Source: Fidelibacterota bacterium UBA6531
GTDB lineage: Bacteria > Fidelibacterota > Marinisomatia > Marinisomatales > TCS55
Direction: 5' to 3'
NCBI GenBank assembly: GCA_002436185.1
Contig: DJKX01000047.1
Coordinates: forward strand, 48,441 to 83,209
Length of the DNA: 34,769 nt
Part shown: piece by piece, positions 24,681 to 32,804 of the stretch
Numbering within the stretch: the first letter of the stretch is position 1
How the letters are laid out: each line of letters opens with the position of its first letter
The notes under the pieces: generated by a model
What the model saw: only the letters and a program-made list of their open reading frames with translations
Databases searched by the model: none
Told to the model about the DNA's origin: nothing
Program-made: the position numbers and the translations under genes

Positions 24681-26366
24681 TCAACCCTGTTGGGCGATCA
24701 TAAGCCATCCCCGAGCTTCATTGCTGTCGGGGTTTAGTTCTAGGCTCCGCTGCCAGGCAGCTTTAGCTAACTGATGTTCATTCATTTTCCAATAGGTTAT
24801 GCCCATGCCGGTGTATGCTTCGGCATCCATGGGTTTGAGTTCCACTACTTCCTGATAAGCTACCAACGATTCCTTATGCATGCCCTTTTCCCGGTAATAC
24901 TTACCCAAACTGCGCATGGCTCCCGGGAGCCAGCTACGGGAATGATTGTTCACACTCAACGCTTTGCTGAATGACGTCCGTCCCATAGTGGATTCACCCA
25001 AGCGGTTGTATTCCACCGCCATGATATAATAGGCTTGAGGCAGCAATACCTTTACCAGAGGATGTTCCTGTGCATAATGGAGTAGATCTTCCCAAGCAGC
25101 GGCAGCTCGACCCCATTCATTGGCATTGAAATAACTCAAGCCCTGCATGTAACGAGCGTCCACATCGTAATTATTCAGATAAACCACATCGCTGAAAGCC
25201 AATGCGGCATAAACATATTTTCCTTGATTGAAATATAAATGCCCTAATGATAGATGGGCGTCCTCATTCCGCGGATCCATTTTAATGGCGCGCTGGTAGG
25301 ACGACTTGGCCCGATCAATTTCGCCCATTTCTTCGTAGGCCCTACCTTGTAAATATACAAATCCGCCGTGTTCCGGAAATTGATCTTGGGCTAACACTGC
25401 AAGTTTGATGGCGTCTTCATGATCACCTAAATTTATTTTTTGCTTTATGAGGGTTAATTTTTGTGCGGGACCATCAGGATTCTTGGTAGCGGATTGCTCT
25501 AGAACAGCGGTATTATCAGATGTTCCCCGACCGATAGCCAGGATATCAAGTGTAGCCCTGTGACTTGGATCCAATGCAAGTACTTCCTCATATGACTGAC
25601 GGGCTTTCAGCATATCACCCATATTCTGATACATATTTCCTAAATAGAAATGAGCATCCGGGTTCAATGGATTTTTTGTAAGGACACGCATATATACATC
25701 TTTGGCATTTTCCCAATCTTGCGATTGCTCATAATGCATACCCAATTGCCGTTGAACACGAATATCATGTGGTGCTTTTCGGACAGCTGATTCATAATCT
25801 TGGGTTGTGAACTTGGCTTTGGATTCAATACGCACGACTTCTTTTATCTGTGGAGATGCCAAGTATCTAGTTGCATGTGCCAGGCGCTGGCTGCTGGTCT
25901 TCATTTTATTTGTATAATCAAATAAATCCCCGGTTAATTGAACAACAGAAACTTCTTTTTTTGAAACCGGTGTAGCTTCCACTATTTTTGGTGAAGTTGC
26001 TGTTGATTTTTTCTTTTTTGATGGCTTTTTTTTCGATGATTTACCACCGCTTTTTTTAGCCAATGAAGTTAATTGTTGAACCTTCTTCTTGTAGCCAGAA
26101 GAGGGATTCAACTGATATGCTTTTTTATAATCAGAAAGGGCACCTTTGTAGTCTTTCTTCTTGGCCTTAGCGTTTCCTCTCTTTGCATACTTACTTGCTT
26201 GAACTGGATTTTTCTTTTTCGAAGATTTTTTCTTTTTCTTTTTCTTTTTCTTCTTATTCTGTTCCTGAGCGACTACGGAATTGAAGGTTGTGTAAATGGG
26301 GAGTACACCGGCAAGAAAGGCCAGTAAAAGTAAACGTGTGATCCAGTGGAAGAATTTTATACGCAT
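24681..26366 (-). CDS. TPR protein with lysine-rich N-terminal segment
   Basis: A 561-residue protein. Residues 10-34 form a hydrophobic signal or anchor segment, followed by a run of ten lysines and further Lys/Ser-rich stretches up to about 130, probably disordered and able to bind acidic surfaces. Residues 50-95 hold one TPR-like unit (YKGALSDYKKAYQLNPSS). The rest is a classical TPR array, with units such as DAHFYLGNMYQNMGDMLKAR, DAHLSLGHLYFNQGKYVYAA and EAYTGMGITYWKMNEHQLAK. It may scaffold envelope proteins. It is cotranscribed with the shorter TPR gene and possibly ispG. The start ATG lacks a clear Shine-Dalgarno. Confidence 0.87.
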   Translation of the reverse strand: MRIKFFHWITRLLLLAFLAGVLPIYTTFNSVVAQEQNKKKKKKKKKKSSKKKNPVQASKYAKRGNAKAKKKDYKGALSDYKKAYQLNPSSGYKKKVQQLTSLAKKSGGKSSKKKPSKKKKSTATSPKIVEATPVSKKEVSVVQLTGDLFDYTNKMKTSSQRLAHATRYLASPQIKEVVRIESKAKFTTQDYESAVRKAPHDIRVQRQLGMHYEQSQDWENAKDVYMRVLTKNPLNPDAHFYLGNMYQNMGDMLKARQSYEEVLALDPSHRATLDILAIGRGTSDNTAVLEQSATKNPDGPAQKLTLIKQKINLGDHEDAIKLAVLAQDQFPEHGGFVYLQGRAYEEMGEIDRAKSSYQRAIKMDPRNEDAHLSLGHLYFNQGKYVYAALAFSDVVYLNNYDVDARYMQGLSYFNANEWGRAAAAWEDLLHYAQEHPLVKVLLPQAYYIMAVEYNRLGESTMGRTSFSKALSVNNHSRSWLPGAMRSLGKYYREKGMHKESLVAYQEVVELKPMDAEAYTGMGITYWKMNEHQLAKAAWQRSLELNPDSNEARGWLMIAQQG

Positions 26367-26423
26367 GACAGGCTGAATGAATTTACGAAAACGGAGAATA
26401 ATGAAAAGGTATTTTTGAGCATA

Positions 26424-26628
26424 AAATATTCATTGTAAGAAATCCATTCTGATTGAATTCTACCAACCTCACCCGGCTCTGTCCAGGCAACAAAAATAAA
26501 TCCGTTTGATATTGTTAATTTTGGATATCCGTTTCCCAGAGCTGTATCGGAGCGATGTCTGCTTTTGTAGTGTCACCGCTACAGGCAATTAAGCTTAAAA
26601 TGGTTAGTGTTATAAGAATTTGTTTCAT
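26424..26628 (-). pseudogene. Decayed lipoprotein gene, possibly sialidase-like
   Basis: An ATG at 26626-26628 with AAGGA just upstream opens a lipoprotein signal peptide (MKQILITLTILSLIACSGDT, lipobox cysteine at 16) that runs into TAA at 26515-26517 after 37 codons. From about 26541 another frame continues with LGNGYPKLTISNGFIFVAWT and a few more residues towards 26424. That segment resembles the beta-propeller start of BNR/sialidase-like exported proteins, but it is too short to be sure. A frameshift plus loss of the remainder explains what is seen. The rest of the gap between the copper ATPase gene and the TPR gene (26367-26423 and 26629-26727) holds nothing else that I can support, apart from a TATAAT at 26658-26663. 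Confidence 0.55.
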
Positions 26629-26727
26629 TATGTTCCTTCATTCTTTTGTGTGTTAGTATTATAATAATAAATATTTCAGCTAGAAAGTTCAGTACATCTT
26701 CAAACCCAAACCAATAATTTATTTTTC

Positions 26728-29223
26728 TTATAAAAGTGTAATATCCAACTTGCGTAACCTCAATGCATTCCCAATGACTGTTACTGAACTGAAACTCATA
26801 GCTGCTGCTGCGATAATGGGACTCAACAAAATGCCAAAGAATGGATACAAAATTCCTGCGGCAATGGGAACTCCCAACGAATTATAGGCGAAAGCCCAAA
26901 AAAGATTCTGCCTGATATTTTTCATAGTGGCTTTGCTCAATAGTCTTCCTCGTACAATGCCACTTAAATCTCCTTTTATTAAGGTCATATCTGCACTTTC
27001 CATGGCCACATCCGTTCCCGTACCCATTGCGATCCCAACGTCTGCCTGGGCCAATGCCGGAGCATCGTTTATGCCGTCACCAGCCATGGCGACTACTTTT
27101 CCTTCATTTTTTAACTTTTGTACAATTTCATGTTTTTGGTCCGGTAGCACCTCTGCTTCCACTTTTTCAATTCCCAACTTATGGGCAACTGCATTGGCTG
27201 TTTTTTCATTATCTCCCGTGAGCATTACTATATTCAAACCAGCATTCTTCAATTCAGTTAATGCAGATAATGTCGTGTCTTTTATTGGATCAGCCACGCC
27301 GACGATTCCGCCAGTCTTGGAATCCACGGTCACATACATGACCGTAGCTCCTTCCTCCTGTAATTTTATGGAATTCTCTTCAAATTTGCTAAAATCAACG
27401 TTTAACTCTTTCATCCATGAATAATTACCCACAGAAATTTTCTTTCCCTTGACGGTGCCTTCCACGCCTTTTCCTGTAAAGGATTTAAAATCGGTACACG
27501 TTTCTAATGACAATTCTTTCTTTTGAGCTTCGGACACAATGGATTCAGCCAAGGGATGTTCACTTACCTTTTCAACACTTGCAGACAACGTTAATAATTC
27601 ATTTTCGGTTACCGAATCGCCGGTTAATATTCGAACCACTTTTGGTTTCCCTTCTGTCAATGTTCCCGTTTTATCCACTACAAGAGTATCTACCTTTTCC
27701 ATGGATTCCAGTACATCTGCATTTTTGATCAACACACCTGCTGAAGCACCCCTTCCTGTTCCAACCATAATTGACATGGGCGTTGCCAATCCTAAAGCAC
27801 AGGGGCAGGCGATAATCAATACGGCCACCATATTAACCAGTGCGTAGGCAAAGCGGGGTTCAGGTCCCCAAATCCCCCATATAATAAATGCTCCGATACT
27901 CACCACTAAAACAACCGGAACAAAATACGATGCTACTTTATCTGCTAAATTTTGAATGGGTGCCCGACTCCGTTGAGCTTCATTAACCATTTGTACAATT
28001 TGCGATAATAGAGTTTCTTTGCCAACTTTCGCTGCTTTCATTAAAAGTGTACCGGTTCCGTTTACGGTTGCTCCCACAACAGAATCACCAATCGTTTTTT
28101 CTACGGGCATGGATTCTCCTGTCACCATGGATTCATCTACGGAACTCTGTCCGTCTGTCACAACACCGTCCACAGGTATTTTCTCCCCGGGGCGCACACG
28201 TAATACATTTCCTTTTTGTGTTTCTTCTAGTGGGACATCTTCTTCCCTGCCGTCATCATGAACAAGTCGAGCTGTTTTTGGAGCTAGACCCAAAAGCGCT
28301 TTGATGGCGCTCCCTGTTTTATCCCTGGCCCGTAATTCCAATACCTGCCCCATAAGAACCAATGCAATTATGATTGCGGCTGATTCAAAATAAACGGAAA
28401 TTATTCCTTCGGTATTTTTCAGAGCTTCCGGGAATATTGACGGAAACAGCGTTGCAATCACACTGTAGATAAATGTCACTCCCGTTCCGATGGCAATCAA
28501 CGTAAACATATTCAAGTTTTTAGTCTGTAGGGATTTCCAGCCTCGAACAAAAAACGGTGCCCCGCCCCATAGCACCACAGGAGCTGCTAATGCTAACTCG
28601 ATCCATGACTGCCACGAACCAAAAAACCCACCAGTAAACATTCCTCCCATGGTGATAATCAACAACGGAAATGCCAGTGCTGTGCTGATCCAAAACCGTT
28701 TGGTCATGTCAATCAATTCGGGATTTTCCGTATCTTCCAACGTAACCTCCATTGGTTCCAGAGCCATTCCGCAAATGGGACAATCTTCTAACTTATCGGC
28801 AATCACTTCCGGATGCATGGGACAGGTATATTTTACATTTGCTCCCTTATGAATGACTTGCTTTTTAGGTTTCTTGTCTCCCAAATAGGCTTCCGGATCA
28901 GCATCAAATTTCGTTTTGCAATGGGAACAGCAGAAATAGTATTGTTTACTATTATGTTCTGATTTCGCTGCTGCATTTGCAGGGTCAACGTCCATTCCGC
29001 ATACCGGGTCATTTTCGGGTTTTGGGTCATTATTAGAACAACAACAGGCAGATTCTTCTTTTATTTCTTCTGTTTCTGTTTCCACAAATTTTTCCGGATG
29101 TTTCATAAATAAATCATGGCAATAATCGGCGCAAAAACCGTAGATCTTCCCTTCCCATTCAACAAAAGAAACGGCTGTTTCGTCTGTGACGGTCATTCCG
29201 CAAATTGGGTCTTCGTATTTCAT
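26728..29223 (-). CDS. copA: Cu(I)-translocating P1B-type ATPase with two YHS domains
   Basis: An inner-membrane copper pump of 831 residues. Instead of the usual CxxC heavy-metal-associated domains, the N-terminus has two YHS domains (residues 1-47 and 71-115, DPICGMTV and DPVCGMDV) joined by a CCC/Asn linker, then a heavy-metal-binding segment CPMHPEV...CPICGMAL (134-154). The core has TGES (368-371), CPC in TM6 (473-475), DKTGT (517-521), HP (556-557) and GDGINDAP. FAYN in TM7 and MSFSS in TM8 mark it as Cu(I)-specific. It lies 8 bases after the YdjM-like gene. No copper regulator or chaperone gene was seen nearby. Confidence 0.95.
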   Translation of the reverse strand: MKYEDPICGMTVTDETAVSFVEWEGKIYGFCADYCHDLFMKHPEKFVETETEEIKEESACCCSNNDPKPENDPVCGMDVDPANAAAKSEHNSKQYYFCCSHCKTKFDADPEAYLGDKKPKKQVIHKGANVKYTCPMHPEVIADKLEDCPICGMALEPMEVTLEDTENPELIDMTKRFWISTALAFPLLIITMGGMFTGGFFGSWQSWIELALAAPVVLWGGAPFFVRGWKSLQTKNLNMFTLIAIGTGVTFIYSVIATLFPSIFPEALKNTEGIISVYFESAAIIIALVLMGQVLELRARDKTGSAIKALLGLAPKTARLVHDDGREEDVPLEETQKGNVLRVRPGEKIPVDGVVTDGQSSVDESMVTGESMPVEKTIGDSVVGATVNGTGTLLMKAAKVGKETLLSQIVQMVNEAQRSRAPIQNLADKVASYFVPVVLVVSIGAFIIWGIWGPEPRFAYALVNMVAVLIIACPCALGLATPMSIMVGTGRGASAGVLIKNADVLESMEKVDTLVVDKTGTLTEGKPKVVRILTGDSVTENELLTLSASVEKVSEHPLAESIVSEAQKKELSLETCTDFKSFTGKGVEGTVKGKKISVGNYSWMKELNVDFSKFEENSIKLQEEGATVMYVTVDSKTGGIVGVADPIKDTTLSALTELKNAGLNIVMLTGDNEKTANAVAHKLGIEKVEAEVLPDQKHEIVQKLKNEGKVVAMAGDGINDAPALAQADVGIAMGTGTDVAMESADMTLIKGDLSGIVRGRLLSKATMKNIRQNLFWAFAYNSLGVPIAAGILYPFFGILLSPIIAAAAMSFSSVTVIGNALRLRKLDITLL

Positions 29224-29231
29224 GGGGTTCT

Positions 29232-29777
29232 TTATTTTACTGATGTTCCTCGTATTTGCGAATGTATTTGGTTGTGATAAATTAATAACGCACCAGCAAT
29301 TAGAATCACTCCAATTTCTCCCCAGAACAGTACTTTATTTTCCATATAAAATGAAAAATAGGGATTTTGTACCATCTTCCAAATGGAGACTTGTCCTTTC
29401 TCCGGTTGAATTTGGAATAAATAATAATCCTTTTGACTTAATGGATAAAGCCATTGAATACCGACGGTCCTTGCGGTAAGCCAATCTGTAAATAAATGAA
29501 GTTGTGCACCTAGAAAAATTCCAAATGAAATTGGTTTGATAACGTCAATTTTCAGGAATACGTTAACGAGTGACATCCCAGTAAAAATAATAATCCAAAA
29601 AATGGGTGTGTGTAAAATAGAATGATGTCCGGCAACCGTACCTGAAAAAAGACCGTCAATATCTGGAAAAATAGAAGCAAATAATAATACAGGCATAAAT
29701 GGGTAAGTTGTCCACGATGATTGTTTCATGGCGCGACCTATTAAATACCCGGATGCTATGTGAGATGGAACGAACAT
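29232..29777 (-). CDS. YdjM-like membrane-bound metal-dependent hydrolase (DUF457)
   Basis: A 181-residue integral membrane protein with four or five predicted helices. The conserved polar residues of the LexA-regulated YdjM/DUF457 family are visible: an early PSHIASGYLIG, FPDIDGLF, GHHSILHTPIFW and LHLFTDWLTA. His/Asp residues may bind a metal; the substrate is unknown (the family has been linked to membrane or phospholipid processing without proof). It lies between the D-lactate dehydrogenase gene (64 bases) and the copper ATPase gene (8 bases). It is probably co-transcribed with the latter. Confidence 0.85.
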   Translation of the reverse strand: MFVPSHIASGYLIGRAMKQSSWTTYPFMPVLLFASIFPDIDGLFSGTVAGHHSILHTPIFWIIIFTGMSLVNVFLKIDVIKPISFGIFLGAQLHLFTDWLTARTVGIQWLYPLSQKDYYLFQIQPEKGQVSIWKMVQNPYFSFYMENKVLFWGEIGVILIAGALLIYHNQIHSQIRGTSVK

Positions 29778-29841
29778 TAATGTATCAATTTCTTTTCGTG
29801 GACAGCTGCGAACACTATTACGTAATCACAACTTCATAAAA

Positions 29842-32682
29842 CTAGCTTTGCTGCCCACGTGATCGAGTGCAACGATCAACTAAATAAACCAGGGACTGAT
29901 AGGGAATACCTGCGTGCGCACTTAAGCCAATTTCACAAGTTCTACTATTGGAATACGCCTGACGAACACCATCAGGAATTTGTTTTGACAAGGTTTCTAA
30001 TGCCGAAGCATTTAATTCTGGCACATTGAAACCACGATCCCCAGCAAAACCACAGCAAGTAATGCCCTTCGGAATGGTAACGTTATCTGAACATGCCCGT
30101 GCCACGCGCTCAAAGACTGAAGAAAGCCCCATCTTATGCGCACTACAGGTAACGTGCAATACGATCTCTTCGTCATCTTTCTCTATCTCAACTCGATTCA
30201 ATATAAAACGATCAATAAACTCTACCGGTTCGTAGATCGTTAACGCCTCATCAATATGCTCACGTAATCGCTGCGTACAGGGGCTCGTATCACAAAGTAT
30301 CGGTATACGACCATTATCACTACGTTCACGCAAGACAGCATTCACCTTTTCTGCCATAGCATCAGCCTGACTCACGAAACCTTTGGACTCCATTGGCATT
30401 CCACAACAAAGTGAAGATTGTTCCGAACACAGGCGTACATGATACTGAGCTTTTTCAAGCAGACTTAAAACGGCTACTGGCAAAGAACGCTTATCTTTAT
30501 CGTGTTTTGAACAGCCCATAATCTGATTCACGCAGGCGCTAAAATAAACAACCTCATCATCATGTATTTTTTCTGATTCAATCGGAAAAGCCTTCGCCGC
30601 GCCTGGCATTCCAGAAGACCATTGCGGCAAAGCACCTGCACTTATCTTACGAGCGATCCTCGATAACGATGCCATAGCGTTATCACCAAAAATATTTTGA
30701 GCAACGCGCACCAAACGCAGACCGTTACGCATAGCGACACCAACCATCGCGAAATGTTTCTGTACAGCCGTTGCCATCTTTTGCGCACGCACAGAAGCAG
30801 ATTGTTGCTGGCGGCGTAAATCCTTAATAAACGAGCCCGTATTGATATCAACAGGGCAAACCATCATGCACATGCCATCTGCTGCACAGGTATTTTTTCC
30901 ATAGTATTCATACTTTTTTCTAAACGCCGCCAAGCGACCAGGATCATTTTGTTCGGTTTCTAATCGACTTATTTCTCGCCACACGGCTATACGCTGACGC
31001 GGAGTGAAACTCAGGTTTCGTGAAGGACAATTTGGTTCACAAAAACCACACTCAATGCATGTGTCAATTATTTCGTGTGTACTCGGTATCGCCTTGAGAT
31101 TACGAAGATGCAGCTCTTCATCCGTTCCCAAAATCACATCGGGATTAAGAATGCCGCTCGGGTCAATAATATTCTTGAGTCGATGCATGATTTGCCATGC
31201 TTCTTCTCCCCACTCCTTTTGCACAAAGGGTGCCATATTTCGTCCCGTGCCATGCTCTGCTTTGAGCGAACCATCGTAACGCTGCGTTACCAAATCGGTA
31301 ACATCTTCCATGAATTCCTTATACCGTTGCACTTCAGCCTCGATGTTGAAATCTTGTGTAAATACGAAATGAAGATTCCCTTCAAGCGCATGCCCAAAAA
31401 TAATTGCCTCATAATAATGATGCCTTTGAAAACAGTCATGCAAATCGAGTGTGGCTTCAGCTAAATGCTCAATGGGAAAAGCAACATCTTCAATTATTAC
31501 AGCCGTTCCGCTTTCACGCACTGCACCAACACTTGGAAACAAACCTTTGCGCACTGTCCAATAGGATGCCGCCACGTCGATATCACGGGTAAATGCTACC
31601 GGTTCAGATGACGCAAAATCTCTTAAGCATTGCTCACATCGCAGCACACGTGCATCACAATCTTCTTTTTCTTCTGATTGCACTTCTACTAATAATGCAC
31701 ACATACCTTGCTGCACTTGATCACGAGAAATCGGAACACCAGGTTTTCCGGCAACACTACGTAAGCTTGCCTCATCCATGAGTTCAACAGCAGTGACCGG
31801 CTCTTTTTTAAGAGCTGTTACCGCACGGCACGCTTCGGCTATGTTTGGAAACAAAATGAACGCTGTCGCCTTATGCGCCTCATCTGCAACGGTATGATAA
31901 GTGATCTCACTTAAAAACCCGAGTGTTCCTTCAGAACCAATAATAAGATGAATTAAAATATCTATTGGATCAGAAAAATCGATCAAGGCGTTTAAACTAT
32001 AGCCCGTCGTGTTTTTTAGTGTATATTTTTTGCGAATACGATCGGATAAACGTGCATTTCTCTGTACAGACTGAGCAAGGTCAGCTAAGTTTGCGAGAAG
32101 GGTTCCATGCGTTTCTCGTAATCGCTTCCGGCTTTCTTCTGATCCACTATCTATCAACGTGCCATCAGATAAAATAATTCGCATGCTTTTAAGCGTGTTA
32201 TAACTGTTCTGAGCAATGCCGCAGCACATACCACTCGCATTATTATTGGCTATGCCGCCTATCATCGCTGCATTTATCGACGCTGGATCAGGGCCAATTT
32301 TTCGCCCAAAGGACTTCAAATACGCATTCGCGAGACTACCTGTAAGACCAGGCTGCAGCGCAATCGAACGAGCGGAATCTTCTACACGAAAGCCCGTCCA
32401 TCCCTGCGTAGCAATTATCAAAATGGAATCAGTTAGCGCCTGACCTGATAGGCTGGTTCCAGCCGCCCGAAAGCAAACCGCTAGTTCCATACGCCGCGCA
32501 AGACGCAACACCGCCTGAACCTCAGATTCATTATGAACTTTCACCACCAGCTTTGGTTGCATACGATACACAGAAGCATCTGTTGCATAGGCAAAGCAAA
32601 GTACCGGATCATCAATAATCCGCTCTTGTGGCATTTCCGCAGCCAAGCGTTCTTGAAAAACCTGATATTCCGCTGGGAGCAT
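29842..32682 (-). CDS. FAD- and Fe-S-dependent D-lactate dehydrogenase (Dld-type)
   Basis: A 946-residue flavoprotein joined to an iron-sulfur/CCG module. The FAD_binding_4 domain shows FRAAGTSLSGQA (71-82), GGIANNNASGMCCG (142-155), TTGYSLNALIDF (225-236) and GSEGTLGFLSEITY (249-262); the cap has EHGTGRNMAPF (476-486). Two [4Fe-4S] motifs follow: C542, C545, C548, C552 (CIECGFCEPNCPSR) and C599, C605, C609 (CAADGMCMMVCPVDIN). The C-terminal CCG repeats (SLCCGMP, GITCCGFAGDRGF) bind another cluster or heme-linked partner. D-lactate is the usual substrate; D-2-hydroxyglutarate cannot be excluded. It is divergent from the pyruvate carboxylase gene. Confidence 0.9.
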   Translation of the reverse strand: MLPAEYQVFQERLAAEMPQERIIDDPVLCFAYATDASVYRMQPKLVVKVHNESEVQAVLRLARRMELAVCFRAAGTSLSGQALTDSILIIATQGWTGFRVEDSARSIALQPGLTGSLANAYLKSFGRKIGPDPASINAAMIGGIANNNASGMCCGIAQNSYNTLKSMRIILSDGTLIDSGSEESRKRLRETHGTLLANLADLAQSVQRNARLSDRIRKKYTLKNTTGYSLNALIDFSDPIDILIHLIIGSEGTLGFLSEITYHTVADEAHKATAFILFPNIAEACRAVTALKKEPVTAVELMDEASLRSVAGKPGVPISRDQVQQGMCALLVEVQSEEKEDCDARVLRCEQCLRDFASSEPVAFTRDIDVAASYWTVRKGLFPSVGAVRESGTAVIIEDVAFPIEHLAEATLDLHDCFQRHHYYEAIIFGHALEGNLHFVFTQDFNIEAEVQRYKEFMEDVTDLVTQRYDGSLKAEHGTGRNMAPFVQKEWGEEAWQIMHRLKNIIDPSGILNPDVILGTDEELHLRNLKAIPSTHEIIDTCIECGFCEPNCPSRNLSFTPRQRIAVWREISRLETEQNDPGRLAAFRKKYEYYGKNTCAADGMCMMVCPVDINTGSFIKDLRRQQQSASVRAQKMATAVQKHFAMVGVAMRNGLRLVRVAQNIFGDNAMASLSRIARKISAGALPQWSSGMPGAAKAFPIESEKIHDDEVVYFSACVNQIMGCSKHDKDKRSLPVAVLSLLEKAQYHVRLCSEQSSLCCGMPMESKGFVSQADAMAEKVNAVLRERSDNGRIPILCDTSPCTQRLREHIDEALTIYEPVEFIDRFILNRVEIEKDDEEIVLHVTCSAHKMGLSSVFERVARACSDNVTIPKGITCCGFAGDRGFNVPELNASALETLSKQIPDGVRQAYSNSRTCEIGLSAHAGIPYQSLVYLVDRCTRSRGQQS

Positions 32683-32804
32683 AATTTTTATAAATATCCT
32701 TTATTTAAAATCATGTAAAAGTTAAATATATTACAAAGATTTTAATATGAAATATATTTTCCATGTTTCATTGCTTTGTTTTAAAATATATGTGTAGGAA
32801 ATAT
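32683..32804. promoter_or_regulatory. AT-rich divergent intergenic region
   Basis: A 122-base, very AT-rich region separates the divergently read D-lactate dehydrogenase and pyruvate carboxylase genes, so both promoters should lie here. It contains an inverted repeat, ATATATTTT (32752-32760) and AAAATATAT (32783-32791), whose halves are 31 bases apart centre to centre, about three DNA turns. In such AT-rich DNA this may be chance. I saw no convincing -35/-10 pair. Confidence 0.35.

Noticed and set aside
26210..26265. A/T-rich low-complexity tract, possible repeat element
   Set aside because: It encodes the lysine run of the TPR protein in frame, so it is coding sequence, not a repeat array.
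29817..29826. ATTACGTAAT palindrome before the YdjM-like gene
   Set aside because: A single short palindrome in AT-rich DNA with no partner sites or promoter around it.
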